Shown here one piece after another: positions 1-10,354 of a DNA stretch of 64,000 nucleotides (its first letter is position 1; each line of letters opens with the position of its first letter). The notes beneath the pieces are model-generated. The model had not been told where the DNA came from. It searched no databases and was given only the letters and a program-made list of their open reading frames with translations. Source of the DNA: Lineus longissimus (lineage: Eukaryota > Nemertea > Pilidiophora > Heteronemertea > Lineidae); assembly GCF_910592395.1 (NCBI RefSeq), contig NC_088310.1:24135491-24199490 (forward strand). Reading direction: 5' to 3'. The translations under genes were made by a program, and so were the position numbers.

Positions 1-229
1 CGCCTTTTAAAATTGGTTCACGCCGGTTATTAATGTATCGAGTGCGAGGTGTTTAGCACGCTCAGCTGACGAAAGTGGTGTTTAGTGTCAAACTGAACCC
101 AATGCAGCGAATGACTCTGCTACACGCACGCCTAAACGATGAATTTACACGTAATAATGATTTGGTGCTCTAGAGAACCATTGCCGTAATATTTGATACT
201 CCCAACACCAACTATCCTTCTTATTGCAG

Positions 230-3200
230 ATTGTCCTCCCGTTACGTCCTACTCGTTATGCCAGCTGTCCCAGTAAGTTTAGTTTCTTGAGCATGTTCAG
301 ATCCGTTTGTGACTTCTTTCGACGTCAAATGCCGTACTGGTTACATTCTTCATTTCTTTTAAGGCATATTTCCTCTTTTCCATCCTGAAGAAATATCTGC
401 GGAATTTGGTAAGAAAGTCCTCTATTTTTCATCTTTTATGAAGCTGGTTCGAAGATATTTCAATGATATGATCAATGGACTGTTATATATACATGTAGTC
501 AAATATGGATTCCTTGATCACAGTAGTGCATGTGGTTTAGTCACCTGGAGCAAACATTTGTAAAGACTGGAACTTTTTTAATGGCCAATGAGTTCTAGAA
601 TTTGTACTACATCAAATACAGCATCAGTCTCTCGAATGTCTCAAAAATGATGTTTCCATATTGCTCTATAATTCAATCATCTTTTTCAGAACATTGTTCG
701 TCCTCTTCTGCTGGTCGGATTTTCTGGGTTGGCCGTTAACACCTTGGCACATTATGTCCTTGTGACCCGATTTCAGCTTGAAATGGAGTAAGTTATCGAG
801 TATAGCCTTATCTTATAGACTTTGCGATGATGAACATCTCCAGAGGCAAGCGAGGTATCTAACCTTCGGCGGGCTTAAAATTCATGGTTTGCGAATGGGA
901 AACTGCCTTTTTGTCAGACCAGTGGCAAGGCGGGCCCGTCAATGCGCGTGATTGTGATGCAAGTTTCATTTTTGTTTGGTTAAGATTTCTAATGAAGGCT
1001 TTTGAAATTTGTTTTAGGAGGAGATATATAGTCAAATAGTCAATGGTCAAAGGTCTACATGTATCTCTAGTGCAAGCCGTCTATATGATAGTTGGTTGTT
1101 TTTGCAGTGGCTCCGCCATAGCTCAGACGCTTGGTACCTTCACACACCTTGGAACAGCACTTACCTACATATTCACGAGCAAAATGTACAAGGAGACCTG
1201 GTCAGGGTGGTCAAAAGAGGCATTCCAAGAATGGGGTATGCTGTTCAAACTCGCCATTGCCAGCCTGCTGATGATTTGTCTTCAGTTCTGGGCGTTCGAG
1301 ATTGGTACGCTACTCTCCGGGACACTTGGTGCCGTTCAACTTGGGGCGCAGACCATCATATTTCAACTTGAGGCCATAACATATATGGTAAGAGCAGGTT
1401 ACTGATATGATATTATCGGATGTCATAGGTAAAAGAACAGCAAGTTTATCCCTCACAAAAAGGCCAAAGCTTTGTTACCTTTTTTCCTCTTGCAATGAAT
1501 TGGACGTTCTTGTCCTTTTTTCAACCAAGTTGCAGTACTTCTTTCGTTGCTTACCACTGGGGCACGAAGATCAACTTAAACTAATTATAGTGTGTACAGT
1601 AACTTTTTTTTTCTTGTCCGAAAGAAATATTTTCAATCAAACATTACATGATGAGTCAAGTTCGTTGATTAAAGATTTTCACCTTTCAGCTCTCGCTTGG
1701 GGTGGGTATAGCCTGTAACATTCGAGTGGGGCACCTACTTGGTGCAAACAGGCCAGAACAAGCGAAGAGGGCTGTCATCGCTGGCTACACTACCATTTGT
1801 AAGTTGATGTTACCGCGAGAATCCGGAGAGTGCGATTATCCTACTGCCAACTGGTATGAAATTAACTACGTTTTGTAATGTGTAACGCAAGGCGTAAACT
1901 GTACCCTGGCCTCATCAGATGGAATTGTTTTTATGTTCGTGAAGCGAGGTTACTCTAAAAAATTGGAAAATTTGTAAATTTGACAGTTATTAGTCACTAC
2001 CTTCGGCTTGTTGATTCGATCGAATCAAGGATGATTGTTGTTGGAAAAGGTAAGCTGCAGTCCCAAGCACAATACTATATTACTTTCTGCATGTTCTTAT
2101 ACTGATGATACTCTCCACTTACTATTTGAAGGTCAACAATACGTTTACACCAGTGTTTGCGTTTTCAGGGGGAATTGCACTTATTCTCATATCGCTGATG
2201 GTCGGCTTGCGGTATCATTTACCAATGTTATTCTCCAGCGACAAGTAAGTTTATGGGTTGGCCGAGTCCGATCTCCGTCATCCTCGTCAAGATGTGGACA
2301 CTTTGTAAAACGTTTTAAGACATGTAACCTTTGATTCTTCATTTTCATGTGATGTCCAGAGATAGACGTAACATCATCATGACAATGATTCAGTACCCTT
2401 TAGTTGACAGGAATATACTATTGTCATTGTCGATATAAATTGACTATGACTTTTATATTGCAGGGAGGTGATAGAACTTTCCGTCTCTCTCTTACCGATT
2501 CTAGCTCTTTATCATATATTTGATTGCACAGCGGTAAGTTTCATATTTCCCCCGTTGCTATCATTTACGCGACACTCTACTCGTCAACCGACGGTCGTTA
2601 GGTCATGAGAGGAATTGGGAAATTATTTTCAAATCGTCGAGTAAATCTACTTACATAATCATTCCATACTTCACCGTTCGTAGCTCTTTGTAAGGTTTGT
2701 ATGACCTGCCTATCAATAGTGGCAAGGACCTACAGTGAAAATTAGTCGGTGATTCTGAAAGTAGCCTTTAAGAACTAAACGTTCTGGCACTCTGAAAAAA
2801 TGATCTTGCTGATTGCATTTATTTTCAGGGTGTGTCGACCGGCATTCTTCGAGGCTGCGGAAGGCAGACGCTAGGTGCCGCAATCATATTCCTCGGGACG
2901 TATGTGATTGGTCTACCAGCGGGAATCAGCTTGATGCTTCTCACCGACCTGAGATCGGCAGGTATGTAGTTCGATTCATGTGTAGTTCCAAGAAATTCTG
3001 AACTATCCCTTGTTAAGCACCAGGGTAAAAACCAAACTGAAGAAATCGACCCAGAGCCCAAAAGCCAGTGACATTTACGTGTGATAGAGCCTTCAGTTTG
3101 AGAAACCGCATTTAATAACAAAACATGAACTTTTCAGGTTTTTGGTGGGGTATGACAGCGGGCATGTCTTGTCAAGCAGTTCTATTGTTTCTCAATGTGT

Positions 3201-4596
3201 ATAGGACCGACTGGGTGAAAGAGGCATATATGGTAAGAACAAGTTAATACCGAGGATTTTGTTAGATACTTTCTAAAATTGTGTGTTGTGTGAAAAGGTT
3301 TGCAATGTTTCGACGCATGACCTGGTTTGGATCAAATGGATTATTCAGAGTATGTGGAGAAAGCTTCCGAGGATTGCCTGGAAGTTCTCTGGAAGTTCAG
3401 ATGCCTTTTTCTTGATGGCTGTTGGTCCTATTTCAGGCACAGATCAGGGCTGGTGTTGTAACGGTTGCCAGGCACGATCGTCGGGAGGATGTGGACGAGA
3501 ATGAAGACAGTGGAGTTGACGGTATAGGAGATCCACTGATTATTGGTAAAAATGGTAAGTTTAAGACCCTTAAGTGCTGTATGGGTCATAAGGCAGGAAG
3601 ACATCAATGACACCAGTTAGTCCCCAGAGTTGGTTGTTTTGAGTTGATGGGACCGGCCAGCGTTTATTCGCAAAAATCCGTCTCACACTTTGGCTGGTTT
3701 TGGGGCAATTTCTCTTTCGCAAGATTTCTGCAGAAATTAGTTCAAAGTTTTAATGCCCGTACATGTAGGTCAATAACCATTCAATTTTGACAAAACATTT
3801 ATTCATAACCTAGAAGTTCCTACAGTTAAAGACAACAGGGAAGGGTTTTGGTTGATTTTTTTTTCTAATTTGCACCCTACCTAACTCTACCGTTTTTATG
3901 TCATTTGCAGATATTCTCCATGATGCATTCACCAACGACGTGGACATTTGTGAACGTAAACCACTCTTGGGTGTAACTAAAAGCGACAACAACAACGATG
4001 GACAGAACAAAAAATTGTGCAAAATGACAAGAACTCTAACGTTGTCGCAATTGATCATCAGAAGAGGCCTATTTATCGTTACCGTACTTTCTCTGCTCAG
4101 CACAGGCATTTTTACACGAATTTATTTCCCTGTTTCCACTATGGCATCCATGTTTCCACAGCTCAACCGGACAGGTGATAATGTCACTTTCTCTACGGGC
4201 ATACCAGGTGATAATGCTATTTTCTCCACTAGAGTACCTGGTGATAATGTTACTTTTTCCACCAAGATACCAAATGATAATGTTCCTTTCCCCGCCGAGT
4301 TACCAGGTGATAATGTTACTTTCCCCGCTAAAATACCAGGTGATAATGTTACATTCCCCACTGATACACAAGGTGATAATGTTACTTTCCCCGCCGAGTT
4401 ACCAGGTGATAATGTTACTTTCCCCACTAAAATACCAGGTGATAATGTTACATTCCCCACTGATACCCAAGGTGATAATGTTACTTTCCCCACTGATATG
4501 CAAGGTGATAATGCTATTTTCCCCGCCGTGGTACCTGGTGATAATGTTACCCTCTCCCACACGGTTCTCTCAGATAATTCAACAGCAATGCCGTAA
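230..4596 (+). CDS. MATE (SLC47-type) multidrug and toxin extrusion transporter, 3' eleven exons
   Basis: Proton-coupled exporter of organic cations in the plasma membrane. Exons read from splice sites and phase: 230-272, 364-408, 690-787, 1108-1387, 1690-1798, 2169-2244, 2464-2533, 2829-2961, 3138-3232, 3437-3554, 3911-4596; phases agree at every junction and the joined frame is open for about 583 residues. The order of segments matches vertebrate MATE1: YVLLVMPAVP, then the LGAQTIIFQLEAITYM region, RVGHLLGANRPEQAKRA, GILRGCGRQTLGAA and YVIGLPAGISLML. A last hydrophobic helix in the final exon (LIIRRGLFIVTVLSLLSTG) matches the 13th helix of animal MATE proteins, which puts the C-terminus outside the cell. 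The tail after it is a sequon-rich tandem repeat (separate entry). The first exons (N-terminal helices) lie upstream of the window. I see no frameshift or internal stop. Family assignment is secure; orthology to SLC47A1 or SLC47A2 cannot be decided. Confidence 0.9.
4174..4596 (+). repeat. In-frame 33-bp tandem repeat coding the MATE C-terminal tail
   Basis: Twelve consecutive 33-bp units plus an 8-codon partial unit run to the stop codon. Each codes for an 11-residue unit of the form GDNVTFPxxxP/Q. Units differ by point changes only and keep frame. Ten of the thirteen units hold an N-x-S/T sequon (NVT, or NST in the last); units 2 and 11 have NAI and unit 4 has NVP. The run follows the last predicted membrane helix, so it would be extracellular in the animal MATE topology. 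Variation at unit ends (TKIP, AELP, TDTQ, TDMQ) is shared between non-adjacent units, which suggests higher-order duplication of blocks. Confidence 0.95.
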
Positions 4597-5073
4597 GGAG
4601 GCGGCAAAGATAACATCGTCAAGCTTTCGTCATCTCCATCAGCTGAAGACCTCCTATAGTCTTAAGACCTCCCATTGTCCCAAGATATGTAGATAGGGCG
4701 ACGTTGACGTTGTAATAGGACTGTTTTCACACAATCCTTTGACATTTACAGTTTCATTAAACCTCCCTACATTTGACTGATAATACGCAAGACATGAACC
4801 TTTTTGCAAGGCGACATGTGAAGCTATCGAACTCTTGTAACGGACTGCAATTTATCGTACTGCAAACTCTCCTTGACGTCACTAGGTTGAATTACACTAG
4901 GCCATAGGGCGAACAGATAGTCACAATAGTTTGGATGACACAGCTGTACCGATTTTGGTATGGAAAAGAGCACAGGGTAGTCTTCTTTCCTGGAACTTAC
5001 AGACCACCTACTTGCCACAATCGAGCTGGGTTTACAGTAAATCACAGACACATGTAAACGAAACTTTGATTGA

Positions 5074-5079
5074 AATAAA
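5074..5079 (+). promoter_or_regulatory. Candidate polyadenylation signal of the MATE gene
   Basis: Canonical AATAAA about 480 bp downstream of the MATE stop codon, in an A/T-rich stretch and before the convergent cysteine-rich ORF. Other usable signals cannot be excluded without transcripts. Confidence 0.45.
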
Positions 5080-5223
5080 TGAAGACAAAATTATAACAAA
5101 GTAGTGGTTAAATCGAGCTAAGGTTTTGATAATCCAAATGTCATGACAGCACAACCATGCTCCATATTCTAGGAGGTCTATGACTTTGATATCTGTAAGT
5201 CGAAAGTTTATAGTCGGCCTGCT

Positions 5224-6783
5224 TCAGATGAACCTCACATCTCGTCCTTTAGAGCCACTACGACGAATTGGTTTGAATGTTGTTTTTCCGAAACAGTCCA
5301 GATCCAAGTCACTATCAGAATCACTCGTTCTGACCAAGTCATCATCAGAGTCAATGATAGACAGAGCATCACTATCGGAGTCATCGATATTTAGCGGGGA
5401 CTTAGTCCGGATCCATGCGCATGTCCGGAAGGAGTCATCTGAATCGGAATCGAGGTCTATCTTTCCACGATTACTAAAATCGCGGAGAAATTCATCTGAA
5501 TCGACACTGAGGTCGATACGGTCTAGTGTCATACGTTTGCCCGATAGATACTCCTCAGCTTTGCGGAAATCGAACTCTGTTTCCTTCTTCGAATGCGGCG
5601 TTTTCCTCAGTTTCCTGTGCTCACTTTTACATGTACACCAATGCGGGCATGCAAAATCATCCTCCAATACTGAGCTTTTGGAAATGTATGGTTCCTCAGC
5701 TTTGGTAGGTTTGGCCTCTATCGAAAGAAGAGGCGATACATCCGCAGAGGTAGACGGTTTAATGATACCCGAGAGAGGGTAACTGCAACATGTACACTTC
5801 TCGGTCGCTTCTGCCATGGCTAGTTTCTGTTTACATCCGCTCCAAGGTGGGCAGACGCAGATTTCTTCTAATCCCAAAGATGATCCCAGTTTACCAGGCT
5901 TGCAAGTACAGCATATGCAACGCGGACTCTGCAGCGAATTCAGACGTTTCTCACCTTGGGATGTGGAAAGGCAGAACGTATGAATGCCCCTGTTGAGGCA
6001 GCAACAGTAAGAACGGTCCGATGAAGAGCCTTCTGCTTTAATCGCTGGGACAGATGGTGAAAAAGGTTCATCAAGCCAGGAACTGAATCGAAGCGCCTTT
6101 GTTAACGATTCGGCCTGTCTTCTGCAGCATAAGGTACATCCTTTGCCGGAACAGCAACAAGTAGGTTTGGAAGCTGGTCCTTGGTACTTGTGTCTACACC
6201 GAGCACAAGAACAACAGTTCGATACAGTTGGACAACTATAGAGTATGTCCCGAGCAGGGCACGAGCAGCAGCCGACAAGCTGTCTCCAGCAGTTGCACGA
6301 CAATTTTGACGTCGAGCTCGGCGTCCTTTTGCTAGCTTTGGTTGGTGAAGACTTTGGTCTTGGAATACAACAGCAGCAAAGCAAGTTGCGATGATGTCCA
6401 ATGCAGCAACAGCAATTAATCGTGCAGCAAAGTGGGCGCGAGTAACAGCTGCCCGTTGATGGATTATACTTCGAAGATGGATATGCAACCAAGGACTTGG
6501 TGAGGCCAAGTCCCGAAGAGTCGGAACTCGTTTTACACACGCACCAATCTGGACAAGTGCAGTATCCAGTGGTCGATCCCGGAGACCACACCAGCTGCCT
6601 GAAGTGTCGTGAGCATCTGCACGGATTAGGCGAATAGGTAGTCCACTTGGCAGGTCGATCAAAACGACTGATTGAGGTGTGTTTCCTGTGGTAAAAACAC
6701 GACGGTTTGACTATCCTCTCCCTGCCAACTGTCACCCTTGATGTCTTATGAGAAAGAAGGGGTTCAAATCTCGAGAAAGGCAT
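5224..6783 (-). CDS. Intronless cysteine-rich protein with acidic Ser/Asp tail (unrecognised)
   Basis: One uninterrupted frame of 519 codons from ATG at 6783 to the stop at 5224, very long for chance in this DNA. I do not recognise the family. About 53 cysteines (10%) fall almost wholly in residues 29-390, in runs (CCCC twice, CCC) and in a recurring motif of the type C-x-C-P-x-W-C-x-C-K (CTCPDWCVCK, CVCPPWSGCK, ACPHWCTCK). The last ~130 residues are poor in Cys and acidic, with many SDSD/DSDD stretches typical of casein-kinase-2 sites. No signal peptide is evident (start MPFSRFEPLL), so an intracellular, possibly metal-binding or disulfide-rich structural role is conceivable, but this is inference. 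It sits tail-to-tail with the MATE gene. A 5' non-coding exon or a spliced N-terminus cannot be excluded. Confidence 0.7.
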   Translation of the reverse strand: MPFSRFEPLLSHKTSRVTVGRERIVKPSCFYHRKHTSISRFDRPAKWTTYSPNPCRCSRHFRQLVWSPGSTTGYCTCPDWCVCKTSSDSSGLGLTKSLVAYPSSKYNPSTGSCYSRPLCCTINCCCCIGHHRNLLCCCCIPRPKSSPTKASKRTPSSTSKLSCNCWRQLVGCCSCPARDILYSCPTVSNCCSCARCRHKYQGPASKPTCCCSGKGCTLCCRRQAESLTKALRFSSWLDEPFSPSVPAIKAEGSSSDRSYCCCLNRGIHTFCLSTSQGEKRLNSLQSPRCICCTCKPGKLGSSLGLEEICVCPPWSGCKQKLAMAEATEKCTCCSYPLSGIIKPSTSADVSPLLSIEAKPTKAEEPYISKSSVLEDDFACPHWCTCKSEHRKLRKTPHSKKETEFDFRKAEEYLSGKRMTLDRIDLSVDSDEFLRDFSNRGKIDLDSDSDDSFRTCAWIRTKSPLNIDDSDSDALSIIDSDDDLVRTSDSDSDLDLDCFGKTTFKPIRRSGSKGRDVRFI

Positions 6784-8008
6784 ATCGCTTGATCCTAATC
6801 CGTTCTTGTATGCATAACCCCTATGTTGAGCACAACGGCATTATAGTCAATGATTTATAAACACATTAAATCGTTAGTGGCTTTAGAAAATGTCCTGTCT
6901 AAACTTCGAATATTTTCTATGAGACTTGCCCAAACAGTAACGAGATATATAACGCGATATACTGCATGTACTTATTGAATATCGTACCATGGTAATATGA
7001 TTATGACAGGTACGCTCTGTATGGTCAATGCAAATTCTCGCTCTTAGATCGATAGGCCTACCTACCTATAAGTCCAAACATAGAAGATTTTCATTAGAAT
7101 AGTTTAAGACTGATCATGAATGAACTTCAAGATAGTTTGTTGTGTACTTAACCTCTATATTCTCTGCACGATCATATTGATACAGCAGGGTGACCTTAAC
7201 CTTTATGAAATACGTTTGTAAAGGTTCGCAATAGGCCTTTAAGAGATCTGTCAAGCAAATTACTTCAAGAATAGACAGACATCGTCAAACTTCCAGGCGG
7301 ACACTCGATTGCCTTTTGTATTGAAGATCTCCAATTGCGATATATTGACCCATGAGGACTTTTGTGGTCAAAGAACAAGCATGATAGGGAGAATGGTGTC
7401 ATATGTCTTTCACTGGCGTCGGTCCGATGGAGTACCCTTTCAATAGATAAACGGCTTGCTCTTGGATTCGACATATCGAATAGCGCATAGAAATTTGAAT
7501 TCCATAATATGTCGACGAACGAACCGAATAATATAAGGATGAGTTTGCATTCACCGCTTGATGCTGATGCGGGATCCGCATCCGGTGCGTGATCCGAAAA
7601 TCAACAAAAAATGATAAAGAAAAGAGTAAGTGTGGGCATCCTTTATAGATGAGACTTAAATCAAGTAAGGCAAATCAGGGCTGTACCAAATGTTCTAGTT
7701 TATTCACTTGTCTATCAAAAACAATCTTAGTGGTTAAGGATATTTCTATACATGATGAAACCTAAAGCTGATACTCACCCGTACGAAAGCCCAGAAGTCA
7801 TCTGAAAAAGCGCTGCGGTCCAACATCGCAAAATAATGGATGCATAACTTGGGACAAGACAGATTGAACAACAGTATATAATCACTGATCATAAAAGAGA
7901 ACAGACTACAAATTTTACACATTTGCCAAACTGGCGTGACAGGGTCCCGAAGACATCATTTTCTTGATTGAACCTGTTGTCTGACAAAGTTATTGCTCTT
8001 TTGTGAAA
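6784..8008. other. Intergenic stretch, no gene seen
   Basis: Between the start of the cysteine-rich ORF and the stop of the BRICHOS-like gene. It should hold the promoter of the former and the 3' UTR of the latter. Only short ORFs without family resemblance are present. Confidence 0.5.
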
Positions 8009-10354
8009 CTAGGGTGTCGCACATGATGATTCCACCTGGTCAAACCGTGTGATTTGAACCATGGTTTTCCCACTGACCTCTTTGGTTTCATAGTAGGGCA
8101 GGATGCTCACGGTGCAGTTAAGGCGGGTCCCCGCTGCTGGAGGCTCTGTAACAAAAATTGAAAAACACCATTTTCATTAATTTTAAACACAAAAGGAATT
8201 AGAACCCCGTAGTAAATTATATTCTTCTCGACGCCAAGTAACTTTCGCACAAGTAACTTTTGATGCTGCGTTCATAGCTGAAAGGCTGCAAGGCAAGTCG
8301 ACAGCAGTTATATGTTCAATGAATACGGCTAAGTTCGTCTTTCCATTGCACCCCTTAAGTTGTCAGTTTAAGGTACTTTTAGTGGTGGTGTGGTTAAGTG
8401 TCGGCATTATCAATCAATAGCGTAGAGATCAGATCCAACCAGCCATCCCTTCCAACAGACAAGGGTCATGTTAAAGGGAGGTGCGTTTTAGATAATTACA
8501 ATCATGCTGACCAGTATATAGTTATACCTAAAACCCGGTCCCCACATAAAATCAACTTACTTCCTGGCTTTGCCGAGAATATCTTCTTCCTGCTCATACA
8601 CTCGCCCTTGGCGAAAGTGCCCAGGCTCCTCACTTCAGTACAGGAGGCATCCACGATCCTCAGTCCGTCGGAAGACACGGTCGTTAGCATGCTCAGTAAC
8701 TTACTACCCTGAACATATGAAAAAAACATGATTGACAACGGAGCTATCCATAAACCCATAAATATTGAATAGTTGAAGTTAACCCATGAACTCATGCTAT
8801 ATACTAATACAGTAATAAGAAAAGACTAGACGTTATCAATGCCGCCACGGATAGAGTATATCATATTATGTTCCTTTTTTACTTACATTCACCAGAGCTC
8901 CTTTGACCTTGGCGAATGAAGGGAGGTGAGCTGTGTTCAGATCACGAATGAAACAGACGTTATTGACGCTGTCGACGATACTTATCAGATTCTGTAATGG
9001 AAAACAACATAATGATGTTATCAGGTTTGATTATTTTGTTGCGGGGATGATGAGGGAGGAGGTAGCTGGTTCAGTGTTACTACATACAGCGCACACCTTG
9101 TAAAGCCTCCGCATAATGTTAGAGGTCGCGTCAAGGAACTTAGTAACTGAATCTCCAGCAGCAAGTCGCACACATGATAAGGCAACCCATTATTACATTG
9201 AACTATGTATAGCAAATAGGATATATTCGAGAGTGAAATTGCGTCTTCGATGATTTCATTCAACTTACTGTGCTGAAGTCCAGAAATGTCTGAGTGCTCG
9301 TTCCAGGGTATGCGCTATCGCTCTGAGGAATGAAGATAGCAGCGACATTGTCGTACGCCAGGAAGTTGGACATAGCTATCTCCTCTCCAGAGGCATATTC
9401 GACGGGAAAATTGTAGTCCTGAAAATACATGTAAAGGGATTAGGTAGCTTGTGGCCATTTCACTTCCAAACTCGTGGTTGGCTATAGACAGCCAATGCCA
9501 TCAGCTCGGTCTCTCACACAGATTAAAGATCTTCGTGAAATGATGGTAAATAGAATATTCACCTTTCCAGATTTTAAACACCTTTCAATATTTATTGTCA
9601 GGGGATAGGCCAACAGGCTATAGGCGGCTTTCCCTGGAATTGTTTTATCTTTATGTGCAAAATCCGATGCACATCAGTTCGTAATCCTGGACACACCCCT
9701 GTAGCAGACCTGATGGTTGTGACTTACTTCAATGGCCTGTATTGTCTCTTTACCGAGGTAAGTGCCAGCAACTACAGCAAGTGCACCTAGGACGAGGATT
9801 GCAATAGTGTAGATGACGTTTCCCACGTCTGGTTTGCATGTCTCACATTGGCACTCAGTGAGGTTCTCGCTGTACTAAGAAAAAGAAGTGATATAACGTT
9901 AAATGGGGGAAAGGTAGCCTGGGGTTACACCCTGAATAGTCCTCGAAAGCTACCTTCCCAGGGCTATTTTCCATCACGGGTATATGACCTTGAGAAACTA
10001 TAATTTTACTAAAACGTAATGAGATGATAACATTAGATAAAAAGCAGGTCAAGGAATATGAAACCTTCTTAAAACGTAATTCGGATTCATGATATGAATA
10101 ATTTTTTGTGAAACCAAAGGTTTTATGTCGGCAATGTGTACACAACCTATAGTGAGATCTTTCAAGAAATGTTTAGCTTTTTGTTGGAGGCCTTCATCTC
10201 TGATTGAACGTTACATATATTTAATTTTCAAATGATGTATATAATAGAATACAGAAGGAGAAATGATTTATCAAGACATACGTGTACTATGTATACTTAC
10301 TGGTCTACTCTTATTTTCCTCGCCCGACTTGTACTTTTCCTGCGGGCTGGCCAT
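8009..10354 (-). CDS. BRICHOS-like domain type II membrane protein, six exons, complete
   Basis: Exons on the minus strand: 10301-10354, 9728-9874, 9269-9418, 8887-8991, 8561-8708, 8009-8145. Phases join exactly, giving 246 residues. The start ATG at 10354 opens a short charged cytosolic stretch (MASPQEKYKSGEENKSRP). Residues about 38-59 form one hydrophobic helix (IYTIAILVLGALAVVAGTYL), followed by a long lumenal part. Residues 111-140 (FLDFSTNLISIVD, then NNVCFIRDLN) fit the start of a BRICHOS domain: a hydrophobic-D-F stretch, the conserved Asp (124) and the first conserved Cys (130). Later Cys residues (ASC, GEC, LNC, SSC) could supply the partner. BRICHOS proteins such as ITM2, pro-SPC and gastrokines are type II membrane or secretory proteins with this order: anchor, linker, BRICHOS. 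An NCT sequon occurs near the C-terminus. The gene model is strong; the BRICHOS call rests on pattern only. Confidence 0.72.

Noticed and set aside
4122-4622. Minus-strand and alternate-frame ORFs over the MATE repeat
   Set aside because: A repeat unit whose length is a multiple of three keeps all frames open; only the frame continuous with the transporter is supported.
5180-5782. Plus-strand 200-codon ORF opposite the cysteine-rich gene
   Set aside because: It is the antisense shadow of the SD-rich end of the minus-strand ORF, whose repeated codons read open on the other strand.
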